From the NCBI GenBank assembly GCA_964561605.1, contig CAZLQD010000028.1:33695-97694 (forward strand): a stretch of 64,000 nucleotides of DNA. The letters run 5' to 3'. This DNA comes from JALUZX01 sp964561605. GTDB taxonomy: Bacteria; Planctomycetota; UBA1135; JALUZX01. Shown here in pieces: positions 30,919 to 42,313 of this stretch (positions are counted from its first letter, which is position 1; each line of letters opens with the position of its first letter). The position numbers and the translations under genes were made by a program. Under the pieces are notes generated by a model. It had not been told where the DNA came from and made no database searches. It saw only the letters and a list, made by a program, of their open reading frames with translations.

Positions 30919-32964
30919 TCAGAAATGGAGGGTGAATCTGGCGAAGAAGGTCCTTCCCGGGGTTTTGTAGGCGACCAGGTTTCCCAGGCCGTAGACCTTG
31001 GGATCGGTCCGGTTGAAGAGATCGGCCGCCCCCAACTGGAGAGAGGCCCTTCCTTCCAGGAAGGTCTTTCCCAGGGTGAGGTCCACCGTGTGGAGAACCG
31101 GCAGGTGGTGGGTCGTTGGGGTTCTGACGGCGTCGGAGTATCGGTAGAAACAGGCAAGGTGGAAACCGCGGGAGAGATCCACCAGGGCCTTGGCTCCCGC
31201 CGTGTGGTCGGGCGGCCTGTTGGACCGGTAGCATTCCTTCTGGGCGGCGTGGAACCCGTGGTAACCGTACCAGGCTCCCAGGCGGGCGGGGCCGGTGGTC
31301 CATTCCGCCTCCACTTCACCGCCGTAGGCCTTGGCCCTTCCGGAGTTGTGGAAGACGTAGATCGTGGGGGCTTCCACGTCGGCGTTGATCAGGTCGTCCA
31401 GGAACTGGTAGTACGTATCGATCTTGATGGTCAGGTTCTCCCGGGGACGGGCGGTGTAGCCCGCCTCGATGGAGTAGATCTCCTCGTTGTCCAGGTCCGG
31501 GTTGGCCTGGAGATGGTAGGCGTAGATCCCGCCCCCCAGGGGAAGCCGGGTCATACTCATCTGGCGGAAGACCGAAAGGGGGGCCCGGAAGGACCGGGCC
31601 AGGCTGAACCGGAGAACCTGCTTGTCCTCTTTCTCGATGGCCTGGATCCATGATGCCCGGGCGGACCAGTCCAAACCGGTCTCTGAGTACTGGTCTCCCC
31701 TGAGCTGGAGGTCCAGCCGCCGGGCCTCGTCCAGGGTCCAGGTGTCGGAGCAGAAAAGACCGGCCCAGTACTCCTTGATGTAATCCCTGCGGAAGGTCAT
31801 TTCCTGGGGATTCCTGGGGTCCCTGGGGTTCAAGGTGATGAAGCGGAGATTCCCGCCGGCGGTGAACTTGTGTCCCCGGATCCACTCCCCCGAGGCCTGT
31901 CCCTCCACATCGTATTCGGCCGAGGAAAAACGACCGCCAGAGGGAAACTCATCGTAGTTCTTGTGAAAGAAGGCCTGAACGTAGGCCTTGGTCTTTTCTC
32001 CCAGGCGGAACTCCCGCTTGAGGAAGACCCTGGTGTTGTTGGCCCACCCCTTCTTCCGGGGCCAGTACCCGAGCTGGGGGAAATCGCCCGTCCGGTTTCG
32101 AGCCCCCTCCACTCCGAAAGAGAAGGTATCTCCCTCCTCCATCCTCCACTCCCCCCTCCCGGAGAAGCTGATCTTCCGGTTGGAATCGTTCGTTTCCAGG
32201 CTCTCCCCGGTCATGGCGTCCGATGAGGGTTCCGTCCAGGAGTAGGCCCCCGAGACCCGCCAGAAGAGATCCCCCGAGCTGCTCCCCCAGCGCAGGTAGG
32301 TCCTGTTGTCGCCGTACTCGTCCACGGTCTCGGTCAGGGCCAACCCTTGGGTCTGGTGGGGTTTCTTGGTGATGATGTTCACCAAGCCGTTGAAGGCGTT
32401 GGCCCCCCAGGCCGCCCCGATGGGGCCCCGGACGACTTCGATTCTTTCGATCTCCTCGACCATCACGGGAAGGAAATCGTAGAGGGTTCCTCCCCAGGCG
32501 GGGTGGGTGGCGTTCCTCCCGTCGATCAGGGCAAGGGTCCGGTCCGCGGCGAAGCTGTGGAGCCCCCTCACCCCCACGGCGTAGCGGAGGCGGTCGATCC
32601 GGGTCACGTCCAGGCCGGGAAGGAAGCGGAGGATTTCGGGGAGCCGGGTGAGCCCGGACCACTCGATCTCCTCGCCGGTGAGGACGCTCACCGGGGCCGG
32701 AGAGAGGGCCGGGGCCACGGCCTCCCTTCCCGCCGAGACAACGAGGGGGATGTCCTGGAAGAGCAGGAGTTCTCCTCCCTCTTCGAGGGAAGGACCCTTC
32801 ACCTCGGCGGCCTTTCCCTGGACTTTGGCGGATCTCCGGCCCTGGGGATGAGGCTTCTGGGCCCTGGGTGCTCCGGAGAAGAGGACGAGGAGGGCCAGGG
32901 AGAGAATGGGTGCGGTGGAGGTCTGCTGGGGCCGGAACCAGAGAGGGCCGGGTCCTCGATACAT
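30919..32964 (-). CDS. TonB-dependent outer-membrane receptor 2
   Basis: This 681-residue receptor is paralogous to the one at 25.1-27.1 kb through its full length (shared LLLFQ-IPLVV, RGLHSF-ADRT, DGRNATHPAWGGT, VVRGPIGAAWGANAFNG, ENSGRA-like HNSGRAKAYGGE, KTPGRTFFARFTLHF at the end). I use ATG 32964, which gives exactly the paralogue's length and begins just before the signal peptide (LSLALLVLFSGAPRAQ). The frame is open back to GTG 33126, but that extension has no family character. It is first in the minus-strand sensing operon and divergent from the M1 aminopeptidase. The TonB complex at 52-57 kb could energise it. Confidence 0.92.
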   Translation of the reverse strand: MYRGPGPLWFRPQQTSTAPILSLALLVLFSGAPRAQKPHPQGRRSAKVQGKAAEVKGPSLEEGGELLLFQDIPLVVSAGREAVAPALSPAPVSVLTGEEIEWSGLTRLPEILRFLPGLDVTRIDRLRYAVGVRGLHSFAADRTLALIDGRNATHPAWGGTLYDFLPVMVEEIERIEVVRGPIGAAWGANAFNGLVNIITKKPHQTQGLALTETVDEYGDNRTYLRWGSSSGDLFWRVSGAYSWTEPSSDAMTGESLETNDSNRKISFSGRGEWRMEEGDTFSFGVEGARNRTGDFPQLGYWPRKKGWANNTRVFLKREFRLGEKTKAYVQAFFHKNYDEFPSGGRFSSAEYDVEGQASGEWIRGHKFTAGGNLRFITLNPRDPRNPQEMTFRRDYIKEYWAGLFCSDTWTLDEARRLDLQLRGDQYSETGLDWSARASWIQAIEKEDKQVLRFSLARSFRAPLSVFRQMSMTRLPLGGGIYAYHLQANPDLDNEEIYSIEAGYTARPRENLTIKIDTYYQFLDDLINADVEAPTIYVFHNSGRAKAYGGEVEAEWTTGPARLGAWYGYHGFHAAQKECYRSNRPPDHTAGAKALVDLSRGFHLACFYRYSDAVRTPTTHHLPVLHTVDLTLGKTFLEGRASLQLGAADLFNRTDPKVYGLGNLVAYKTPGRTFFARFTLHF

Positions 32965-33158
32965 AAGGCACCTACATGGATTTTTTTGTAGAAAAAAACC
33001 TTCCAGGGGGAATGTTCTTTCATGAGCCACTATCGGAAGGCCTTCGCCAGGTCCTTGAAGGAAGAAGGGCAGGAAGGCCGGAGGACCGGGGGCCGGCACC
33101 TCCAGGAGCCGGAGCGATCTTTTCACCTCACCGCCGGCCTGGTAGGAAAGGCGGCACT

Positions 33159-35752
<2,594 letters not shown>

Positions 35753-35765
<13 letters not shown>

Positions 35766-36187
35766 CCCAGGTCCTTCCAGTCCACGACGGCCAGGGCTTC
35801 TTTGTAGCCTTCCAGCAGGATTCCCAGGTTCTCCAGGTAGGAGGAAAGGCCCGAGAGGCCTCCATTGGAAAGGGCCTCCTGGAGGGAGCAGGTCTCCTCC
35901 AGGAAGGCCATGGCACCCACGCTGGCGGCTCTCTCCTCCAGTTCGCGGAGGTTCCTTGCGGCCCGGAGGGTGTCGCCCGATTCGATGGCTTCCTGGACTT
36001 CATTCAGGAGGGCCGGGGCCAGGCGGAGGAAGACGCCCGCCATTTCTTCCAGGAGGGAAGCTTCTCCCTCCACGACTTCCAGGGCTTCGGCTAGGGCGAA
36101 GGGCGGGATCTTCCCCGGGCCCTCCGGGTTGGGTGATCCACTGGACCGCTTCGTTTCCTGTTCCGCCATCGATCCGGCCACGGGCAC
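35753..36187 (-). CDS. Hpt-like four-helix protein lacking the phospho-histidine
   Basis: This 144-residue protein has a disordered N-terminus, then a helical bundle patterned like histidine-phosphotransfer domains. LLEEMAGVFLRLAPALLNEV matches Hpt helix A/B, and ASVGAMAFLEETCSLQEAL matches the region after the active site. Where Hpt proteins have A-H-x-L-K-G, this one reads ARNLRELEERAA, so the histidine is an arginine and the loop is longer. It may be a decoy, a structural relic or an unrelated bundle. Two-component genes lie at 27-30 kb. The start is ATG 36187; a second ATG lies 6 codons on. Confidence 0.5.
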
Positions 36188-36495
36188 TCCCCTTTTTCCC
36201 TGGGCCGGGAAGGAAAGCAGGTCTCTTCCCGGCCGGACGAATTCGTCTCCCTCCCCCCCTGGTTTCTATCGTCCATCGGGGGTGGAGACCTGACGCCCCC
36301 CTCGGGCCAGGAAGGAAAAGGGTGTGACCCCTTGAGACGTCCGGGGGTACTTGTTCTTTTTGGGGCAAAGGACACCCCCTGCGACCGGCGCCTTTTCCCG
36401 GAGGAGGGTTGTGGAGATGGCCGGGAAGCCCTCTCCCCTCCCGTTCCGGTTCGAGGCGCTGGAAGAGTATGGAACGAGAAAAAAAGGGCGGCTCC
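36188..36495. other. Intergenic gap between divergent genes
   Basis: These 308 bp separate the Hpt-like gene (minus) from the GH29 gene (plus). Promoters for both must lie here, but I saw no convincing -35/-10 pair, RNA gene or repeat. A GTG at 36409 and ATG at 36469 are in frame with GH29, but no signal-peptide features begin there. Confidence 0.5.
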
Positions 36496-37953
36496 ATGGT
36501 GAGAAACGGAAGGGATGGACGGGTCTCCCCCCGGGGGAGAGGTGGGGGGGATCTCCTGGATCGCCGGTCCCTCCTCCGGGCGGGGGGGGCGGGAGCGATC
36601 GGGTTGGCCCTCTCGGCCTGTTCCAGCGTTCCGGTGCGGAAGAAGGCCGGCGCCGGGGGGGGGAAGGTCGTCCTTCCCGTTCCCAACCCGGCCCAGTCGG
36701 CCTGGCAGGACGCCGAGGTGGGCCTGGTTTTCCACTACGATCTGCACGTCTTCGACGGGAAGCGCTACAAGCAGTGGGTCAACAGGAAGACCCCCATCCC
36801 GAATATCCAGATCTTCGATCCCCCGGAGCTCGACACCGACCAGTGGGTGGCGGCCGCAAAGGCGGCGGGAGCCGGATTCGCCCTGCTCACGGCGTGCCAC
36901 GAGACGGGGTTCCGGCTCTGGCAGTCCGACGTGAATCCCTACTGCATGAAGGCCCTCGAGTGGCGGAACGGAAAGGGGGACCTGGTCCGGGACTTCGTGG
37001 AATCCTGCAGAAAGGCCGGAATCGAGCCCGGGATCTACTTCGGGGCCCGGTGGAATTCCCACTTGAAGGTTCTGAACTTCCGGGTCCGGCCGGGTTCGCC
37101 CCTCACCCAGGAGCAATACAACCATCTCATCGAAAAAGAGGTGGAAGAGATCTGCTCGCGGTACGGAGATCTCTTCGAGCTCTGGTTCGACGGGGGGATC
37201 CTCTCGCCGGCCCAGGGGGGACCCGACGTGTTGCCGATCGTCGAGAGACTCCAGCCCCGATGCCTCTTCTACCACAGCCCCCAGCGGGCCGACGCCCGTT
37301 GGGGAGGGTGCGAGAGAGGGGTGGTGGGATACCCCTGTTGGGCCAGGCTTCCTTTCAAGTCCCCCACGGGAAGGAGGGTGAAGCGGTCTCTCCTCGCCCA
37401 CGGGGACGAGAACGGGAAATACTGGTGTCCCGCCATGGCGGACGCGCCCTTACGGAATCACGAGTGGTTCTGGGAGCCTGGGGACGAAAGGAAGGTCTAT
37501 TCCTTGGATGCCCTGGTGAACATGTACGAGAAATCCGTGGGACGGAACGCCACCTTGATCCTGGGCGTCGCTCCCGACCCGAGGGGGCTCGTTCCCGGGC
37601 CCGACTTCAAGCGCCTGGAGGAGTTCGGGAAGGTGATCAGGAAGAGGTTCGCCGAGCCCCTGGCCGAAGGAAAGGGGAGGGGCTCCGTGACGGTGGTGAA
37701 TCCGGCCGGGCCGGCCAGGGTGGGCCAGGCCGTGTTCATGGAGGAGATCTCCCGGGGGGAGCGGATCAGGGCCTACGTCCTCGAAGGAAAGACCGGGGGG
37801 GACGAATGGACTCTCCTGGCCGAAGGGAGCTCGGTGGGCCACAAGCGGATCGAGGTCTTCCCCCCCAGGGAGGTCTCGGCGGTGAGACTCAGGGTGACCA
37901 GGAGCGTGGCCGAGCCTTTGATTCGGAAATTGGCCGTCTACGGCCCGGTATAG
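36496..37953 (+). CDS. GH29-type alpha-L-fucosidase, Tat-exported lipoprotein
   Basis: This 485-residue protein starts with a twin-arginine lipoprotein signal: DRRSLLRAGGAGAIGLALSACSS (given here as DRRSLLRAGG, then the lipobox LSAC). The catalytic (beta/alpha)8 domain shows VGLVFHYDLHVF near the front, ACHETGFRLW in the substrate site, and FELWFDGGIL with the nucleophilic aspartate (about residue 232). The last ~90 residues (SVTVVNPAGPARVGQAVFME) look like a discoidin-type carbohydrate-binding module. GH29 enzymes remove alpha-linked L-fucose. The first part of the fold departs from the family consensus, so the substrate could differ. ATG 36496 follows AAGGGCGG. Confidence 0.82.
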   Translation: MVRNGRDGRVSPRGRGGGDLLDRRSLLRAGGAGAIGLALSACSSVPVRKKAGAGGGKVVLPVPNPAQSAWQDAEVGLVFHYDLHVFDGKRYKQWVNRKTPIPNIQIFDPPELDTDQWVAAAKAAGAGFALLTACHETGFRLWQSDVNPYCMKALEWRNGKGDLVRDFVESCRKAGIEPGIYFGARWNSHLKVLNFRVRPGSPLTQEQYNHLIEKEVEEICSRYGDLFELWFDGGILSPAQGGPDVLPIVERLQPRCLFYHSPQRADARWGGCERGVVGYPCWARLPFKSPTGRRVKRSLLAHGDENGKYWCPAMADAPLRNHEWFWEPGDERKVYSLDALVNMYEKSVGRNATLILGVAPDPRGLVPGPDFKRLEEFGKVIRKRFAEPLAEGKGRGSVTVVNPAGPARVGQAVFMEEISRGERIRAYVLEGKTGGDEWTLLAEGSSVGHKRIEVFPPREVSAVRLRVTRSVAEPLIRKLAVYGPV

Positions 37954-38135
37954 CAGGGCGGAGGGAGCGGACCCGGGCTGAGGAGGTTCGGCTCGAAGGG
38001 CCTCAACCTTTCCGCCCTGGCCGGACCCGCATTCTCGCCCCCCCCCGGCCGGCGTGATCCGCCTTGACCTTCCGGGAGGGATGGACGCAGAATTCGTGGA
38101 AAGGGGTCGAGGGACGGCTCCCCTTGCGGTCCGCC

Positions 38136-39278
38136 ATGTGGAAGAGGTCCTTCCTTTCCGCCGTTCTTTCCCGGGTCCGGAGGTCCTCCGCCGGATGCGG
38201 CCTCCTTCTCTTCCCTCTTCTCCTGTCCCCCTCCTCCTCCGGGGCGATCCTCGTTCTGAAGAACGGCAGGACTTTCCGGGGGGACGTCACACGCCACGAC
38301 CCCAAGAATTTCCTCCTTCCCGGGGGGAAGGTCTTCGTGCCGGCCGAGGATGCGGCGTGGTTCTCCAAGTCGACAGACGTGGACCAGGTCATCCGCGAGT
38401 GGAGCGAAGACATCCGGGGAAGGCCCGACTACGAGGACGCTCTCCTTCCCCTCGCCCGTTTTTGCCTCCAGGAGGGGCGGCTCGAGCGGGGGACGGCCTT
38501 CGCCCGGGAGTGGGCCCGTTTCCGCCGTTGGAAGGCCTATCTTTCCAGGGAGTTCCTCATCCTCACGGCGATGAAGGAGGGAAAGGCCAAAAAGATCGGT
38601 GCCAGGATGGATGCCGCCCTGGCCCTCCTGAGAAAGGAGTTCCCCGGCTCGGAGAAGGGGCGTTACACCTGCGTGGTCCGGCTCTTCCGGGACCTCGACG
38701 AGTTCCAGCGGGCCGCCCAGTCCCTGCCCTACAAGCCGGAGACATCCTATTACTATCCCAAGGAACGGACCGTCTACCTGGTCAGTTCCAAGGCGGATTC
38801 CCCCCAGTGGACCTACTGGGACGCCTACCGGGTCCTTTGCTACCATTTTCTCATCGATAGGTATCTTGGATTCAATCCCAAGTACACGTGGATCCTCGTC
38901 GGGACGGCGGCGTGTTTCGAAAACGCCCGATACAGGAGCGGGAAACTCCACGGGGCTTGGAGGAAGCACAGGGAGAACGCCGACCGTATCCGTGCCGCCC
39001 TGCGGGGAAAGACCTACGTTCCCCTCGAGAAGTTCCTCCGGATGAAGGCCGACGACTTCGCCATGGGAGACCCTTACGGAATCCACGTGGCCCAGGCCTG
39101 GTCGCTGGTCTACTTCTTCCACAAGTCCCGCAAGCGCCGCTACAAGGATGCCTTCTTCCGTTATCTGGACGTCCTGAAGAAGACCGGGGACGACGAAAGG
39201 GCCTTGGAGAAGGTCCTCCTCCCTTTGGGTTTGAAGAAGCTGGAGCGGGACTGGATGGCCTTCTACGGCCTGCGTTGA
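38136..39278 (+). CDS. Exported DUF1570-like protein with lost zinc-protease residues
   Basis: This 380-residue protein carries a signal peptide (GCGLLLFPLLLSPSSSGA) and a short N-terminal beta motif (ILVLKNGRTFRGDV). The domain from about 180 resembles the gluzincin-like DUF1570 proteins of Planctomycetota. In those the helix reads HExxH, followed by W-x-x-E-G-x-A. Here the same positions read YHFLIDRYLG and WILVGTAACFENA, so the metal ligands and glutamate appear lost. It is therefore probably a non-catalytic relative. ATG 38136 has a poor ribosome site, and an in-frame TTG at 38064 exists. Confidence 0.6.
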   Translation: MWKRSFLSAVLSRVRRSSAGCGLLLFPLLLSPSSSGAILVLKNGRTFRGDVTRHDPKNFLLPGGKVFVPAEDAAWFSKSTDVDQVIREWSEDIRGRPDYEDALLPLARFCLQEGRLERGTAFAREWARFRRWKAYLSREFLILTAMKEGKAKKIGARMDAALALLRKEFPGSEKGRYTCVVRLFRDLDEFQRAAQSLPYKPETSYYYPKERTVYLVSSKADSPQWTYWDAYRVLCYHFLIDRYLGFNPKYTWILVGTAACFENARYRSGKLHGAWRKHRENADRIRAALRGKTYVPLEKFLRMKADDFAMGDPYGIHVAQAWSLVYFFHKSRKRRYKDAFFRYLDVLKKTGDDERALEKVLLPLGLKKLERDWMAFYGLR

Positions 39279-39394
39279 ACCTTCTTCCCTTCCGGCGGGA
39301 GATCCCCTCCGGATGCGGCCCTTGACCAAGCGTCCCGCCGGGGGGAGGATCGCCGGGCAAGATTTCCCCCGGTCCCCTTCCCCCAGGAGCATCC

Positions 39395-41026
39395 ATGAGA
39401 CCCGCCCTCCTCCTTGCCGCCGTCCTTCTATTTCTTCTTCCTCCCTCGCCGGCCCAGGTCCCTTCCGGGACGGCGGCCAGGTTGGAGGCCCTCGAGAAAG
39501 CCTTCCGGGCCGGGATCCTGACCAAGGCCGAATACCGGGCCAAGAAGGCCGAGATCCTGGCTTCCCTCCAGGGGGCGGACGAGAAGACGAAGAAGAAGCT
39601 CCGGGCCCTGGAAGCGGCCAGGGCGGCGGGGATCCTTTCCCGGGAGGAGTACGAGGCCAAGAAGGCCGAGATCCTGGCCGAGGGAGGGAAGGCGCCGGTC
39701 CGGGCGGAAAAAGGCGGAACCGCCCTCTACACCGATCCGGCCGGAAGGTTTCATTTCCGCTATCCCGGAGATTGGGCCCCCCAGCCGTTCCCGAACGGAA
39801 GAGGGGTGAACGTGAAATCCGGGGACTGGGCCTTCAGTGTCCTCGTCTTCCCCGGAACGGCCTCGCCGGGGAAGGTCCTGGGGGCGGTCTTCTCCCAAGT
39901 GAAAGCCCAGTGGAAGGAGTTCGAGGAGCTTCGCCGGGGAACGGACGAGGTGGCGGGCCGGCAGGCGGCGGTCGTGGAATTCCGTGGAATGAATCCCAAG
40001 AAGAGGCGGTCCCTTTCCAGGCTCGCCGCCTTTGCGGTAGGAGGAGACACCTATCTCCTCATCTTTTCCGCACCCCTGGGGAAGAGGGCCGAACCTCCAG
40101 GGGTCTGGAAAGCCCTGACCGATGGATTTCGGCTCGGAGGAAAAGAACCGGAGCCGAGGGGAGGGAGAGGGACGGGAAGGAGGGGCCGGGTCTTCAAGCA
40201 TCCCATCGGGTTCACCTTCTGGTATCCCCGGGGCTGGCGTGTCCTGGAGAACCGGGATGGCGGGCTGAGGTTGATTCCCCCCGGAGACCGGCCCGACGAT
40301 CCCAACCCGGGACGGTTCGTCTTCATCCTCGGTGACTCCGTGGCCGGGCAGGGGATCCGGGAGGCTTCCGACCCCAGGGTGGGGGCCTTCCTGGATCGGG
40401 CCGTGGGCTCCATGCTCCCTTTGAGGAGGACCGGAGCGGTCAAGGCCGCCGGGGCCGCCAGGAAGGGGGGGGCCGAATACAATTGGTCCGGAAAGAATCT
40501 CCAGGGAAGGACCGTCCTCGCCCGGGCCTTCGCCTCCATCATCGGGGACTTCGGCGTGGCCCTGGTGCTGGTCGGGTTCGAGGAGAAGGTGAAGGCCCTG
40601 GATGGTGAGGCCCGGCGGATCTTCGCCTCCTTCGGCTTCGGCGGGGGAACCAGGGATCCCCGGCTCGCAGGGACCTGGAGGCTCGTCTCAACGGCGGACC
40701 TATGGAACGGGAATCCCCTGGTGAAGGGGTCTGAGCGGGCCCGGGGCTACCACAAGAGCGAGAGTGTCCTGGAACTCGGGTCCGATGGGACCTGGACCCG
40801 TACAACCGTAACGGAGACTCTCGTCATGGGGGCGGGGACCTCCCTTTCCAGCGGCCCCAGGAAGAGCGTGGAGCGGGGAAAGTGGAGGGCCGGGGGGGGC
40901 GTGCTCTACCTGATGGGGGAGGACCAGACCTGGGAGGATTACCGGTACACCCTGGAAAAGGGGAAAGGGGGCGGCCTTCTGGTCCTCAGGGGGGAGAAGA
41001 CCAAGGAGATCTGGCGGCGAAGGTGA
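39395..41026 (+). CDS. Exported protein with two N-terminal SHOCT-like repeats and twin PsbP/DUF-like domains
   Basis: This 543-residue protein has a signal peptide (ALLLAAVLLFLLPPSPAQ). Two 26-residue SHOCT-like motifs follow: one around residues 28-53 (LEKAFRAGILTKAEYRAKK) and one around 70-95 (LEAARAAGILSREEYEAKK). Two similar beta-rich domains come next, each opening with a Y-P-W pattern (FHFRYPGDWAP and FTFWYPRGWRV). The C-terminus has a lipocalin-like part (LAGTWRLVSTADLW, LELGSDGTWTRTTV). I do not know a protein with this exact order. It lies 2 bp before sfsA, so the two are probably co-transcribed. Confidence 0.7.
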   Translation: MRPALLLAAVLLFLLPPSPAQVPSGTAARLEALEKAFRAGILTKAEYRAKKAEILASLQGADEKTKKKLRALEAARAAGILSREEYEAKKAEILAEGGKAPVRAEKGGTALYTDPAGRFHFRYPGDWAPQPFPNGRGVNVKSGDWAFSVLVFPGTASPGKVLGAVFSQVKAQWKEFEELRRGTDEVAGRQAAVVEFRGMNPKKRRSLSRLAAFAVGGDTYLLIFSAPLGKRAEPPGVWKALTDGFRLGGKEPEPRGGRGTGRRGRVFKHPIGFTFWYPRGWRVLENRDGGLRLIPPGDRPDDPNPGRFVFILGDSVAGQGIREASDPRVGAFLDRAVGSMLPLRRTGAVKAAGAARKGGAEYNWSGKNLQGRTVLARAFASIIGDFGVALVLVGFEEKVKALDGEARRIFASFGFGGGTRDPRLAGTWRLVSTADLWNGNPLVKGSERARGYHKSESVLELGSDGTWTRTTVTETLVMGAGTSLSSGPRKSVERGKWRAGGGVLYLMGEDQTWEDYRYTLEKGKGGGLLVLRGEKTKEIWRRR

Positions 41027-41027
41027 G

Positions 41028-42206
41028 ATGGCGGGCAACTTCCCCCTGAAACTCTTCTCCAGGCCCAGGAAGGGACGCTTCCTGGCCAGGCGGGGACGGT
41101 TCCTCGTGGAGGTCCGCCTGGGGAAGGATGTGGTCCGGGCCTACCTCCCCAACCCTGGCCGGCTGAGGGAACTCCTCCTTCCCGGGGCGGAGATCTTCCT
41201 GGTCCGCCAGGGAAGGGAGGGGAGGAAGACGGAATGGACGGCCGTCGCCGTGGAGGGAAGGGAGGGGCCGGTGATCCTTCACACGGGGAGGACCAACGAC
41301 ATCGCCCAGGCCCTCCTCCTGGAGAACCTGGTGCCGGGACTGGAAGGGGCGAGGATCGTGAAGAGGGAGGCTCCCCTGGGGCGGTCCCGTTTCGATTTCC
41401 TCTTGGAGCAGGATGGGGATCCCTTCTGGCTGGAAGTGAAGTCCTGCACCCTCCTGGCCGGGAGGGCGGCCCTCTTCCCCGACGCCGTGACGGATAGGGG
41501 AAGGCGCCACCTGGAGGAACTCGATCGGCTGGCGCGGCGGGGAATCCGGGCGGGCGTCCTCTTCGTGGTCCACCATCCAGGGGCCCGGTGGTTCCTTCCC
41601 GATTGGCACACCGATCCCGCCTTCGCCGACGCCTTCCTGGCGGCGGGATCGGCCCTGCGGATTTGGCCGATTCCCGTGCGGACCGGTCCGGACCTTGCCG
41701 TGGAGCCCGCAGGAGACCCCCTCCCGGTGCCGCGGGAGGTCCTGGCCCGGGAGAAGGGGGACAGGGGCTCCTACCTGGTGATCCTGGAAGTGGAGGAGCC
41801 GAAGGTCCTCACCGTGGGGGCCTTGGGGGAGGTGTCCTTCCCTGCCGGGTTCTACGTCTACGCCGGCTCCGCCTCGAAGGGACTGAAGGCCAGGCTCGCC
41901 CGCCACAGGAGGACCAGGAAGAAGAAGCACTGGCACATCGACTATCTCAGGGAGGAAGCCCGCTTCGTCGATGGCCTGGCCGTCCGATCGTCCCGGAGGG
42001 ACGAATGTGCGATGGCCGGAGCCCTGGCGGGGCTGGGGGAGCCCTACCCGGCGGGATTCGGAGCGGGCGATTGTTCCTGCCCGAGCCACCTCTTCCGTTT
42101 CCGGGAGGATCCCCGGAGTCTCAGGCCCTTCCAGGACCTCCTGGGCTATTTCCGCAGTCTCGCCCTGGAGGGGGCGGCCCTTGAAAGGTCCGGCGACTCG
42201 GCTTAA
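41028..42206 (+). CDS. sfsA: SfsA DNA/RNA nuclease-like protein fused to a DUF123 (GIY-YIG-like) domain
   Basis: This 392-residue protein has a full SfsA domain at residues 1-230: FLARRGRFLVEVRLG (OB-like part), AYLPNPGRLRELLLPGAE, and the PD-(D/E)xK core SRFDFLLE and FWLEVKSCTLL. SfsA proteins bind nucleic acid and have nuclease activity. From about 240 on, a second domain matches DUF123, a circularly permuted GIY-YIG relative: GFYVYAGSASKGLKARLARH, KKHWHIDYLR and a Cys pair in DCSCPSHLF. GAAGGTGAG precedes the ATG. Stand-alone SfsA is about 230-240 residues, so this is a real fusion. Confidence 0.88.
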   Translation: MAGNFPLKLFSRPRKGRFLARRGRFLVEVRLGKDVVRAYLPNPGRLRELLLPGAEIFLVRQGREGRKTEWTAVAVEGREGPVILHTGRTNDIAQALLLENLVPGLEGARIVKREAPLGRSRFDFLLEQDGDPFWLEVKSCTLLAGRAALFPDAVTDRGRRHLEELDRLARRGIRAGVLFVVHHPGARWFLPDWHTDPAFADAFLAAGSALRIWPIPVRTGPDLAVEPAGDPLPVPREVLAREKGDRGSYLVILEVEEPKVLTVGALGEVSFPAGFYVYAGSASKGLKARLARHRRTRKKKHWHIDYLREEARFVDGLAVRSSRRDECAMAGALAGLGEPYPAGFGAGDCSCPSHLFRFREDPRSLRPFQDLLGYFRSLALEGAALERSGDSA

Positions 42207-42313
42207 CATCTCCCTTAATTCTTTCCTTCCCTGAAACGCACCGTTCTTCCTTTCTCTCTCAACCCCCTGCACTTTTCCTGGAACCGTCACCCGGTGTCCA
42301 GGGAGGAGGAATC

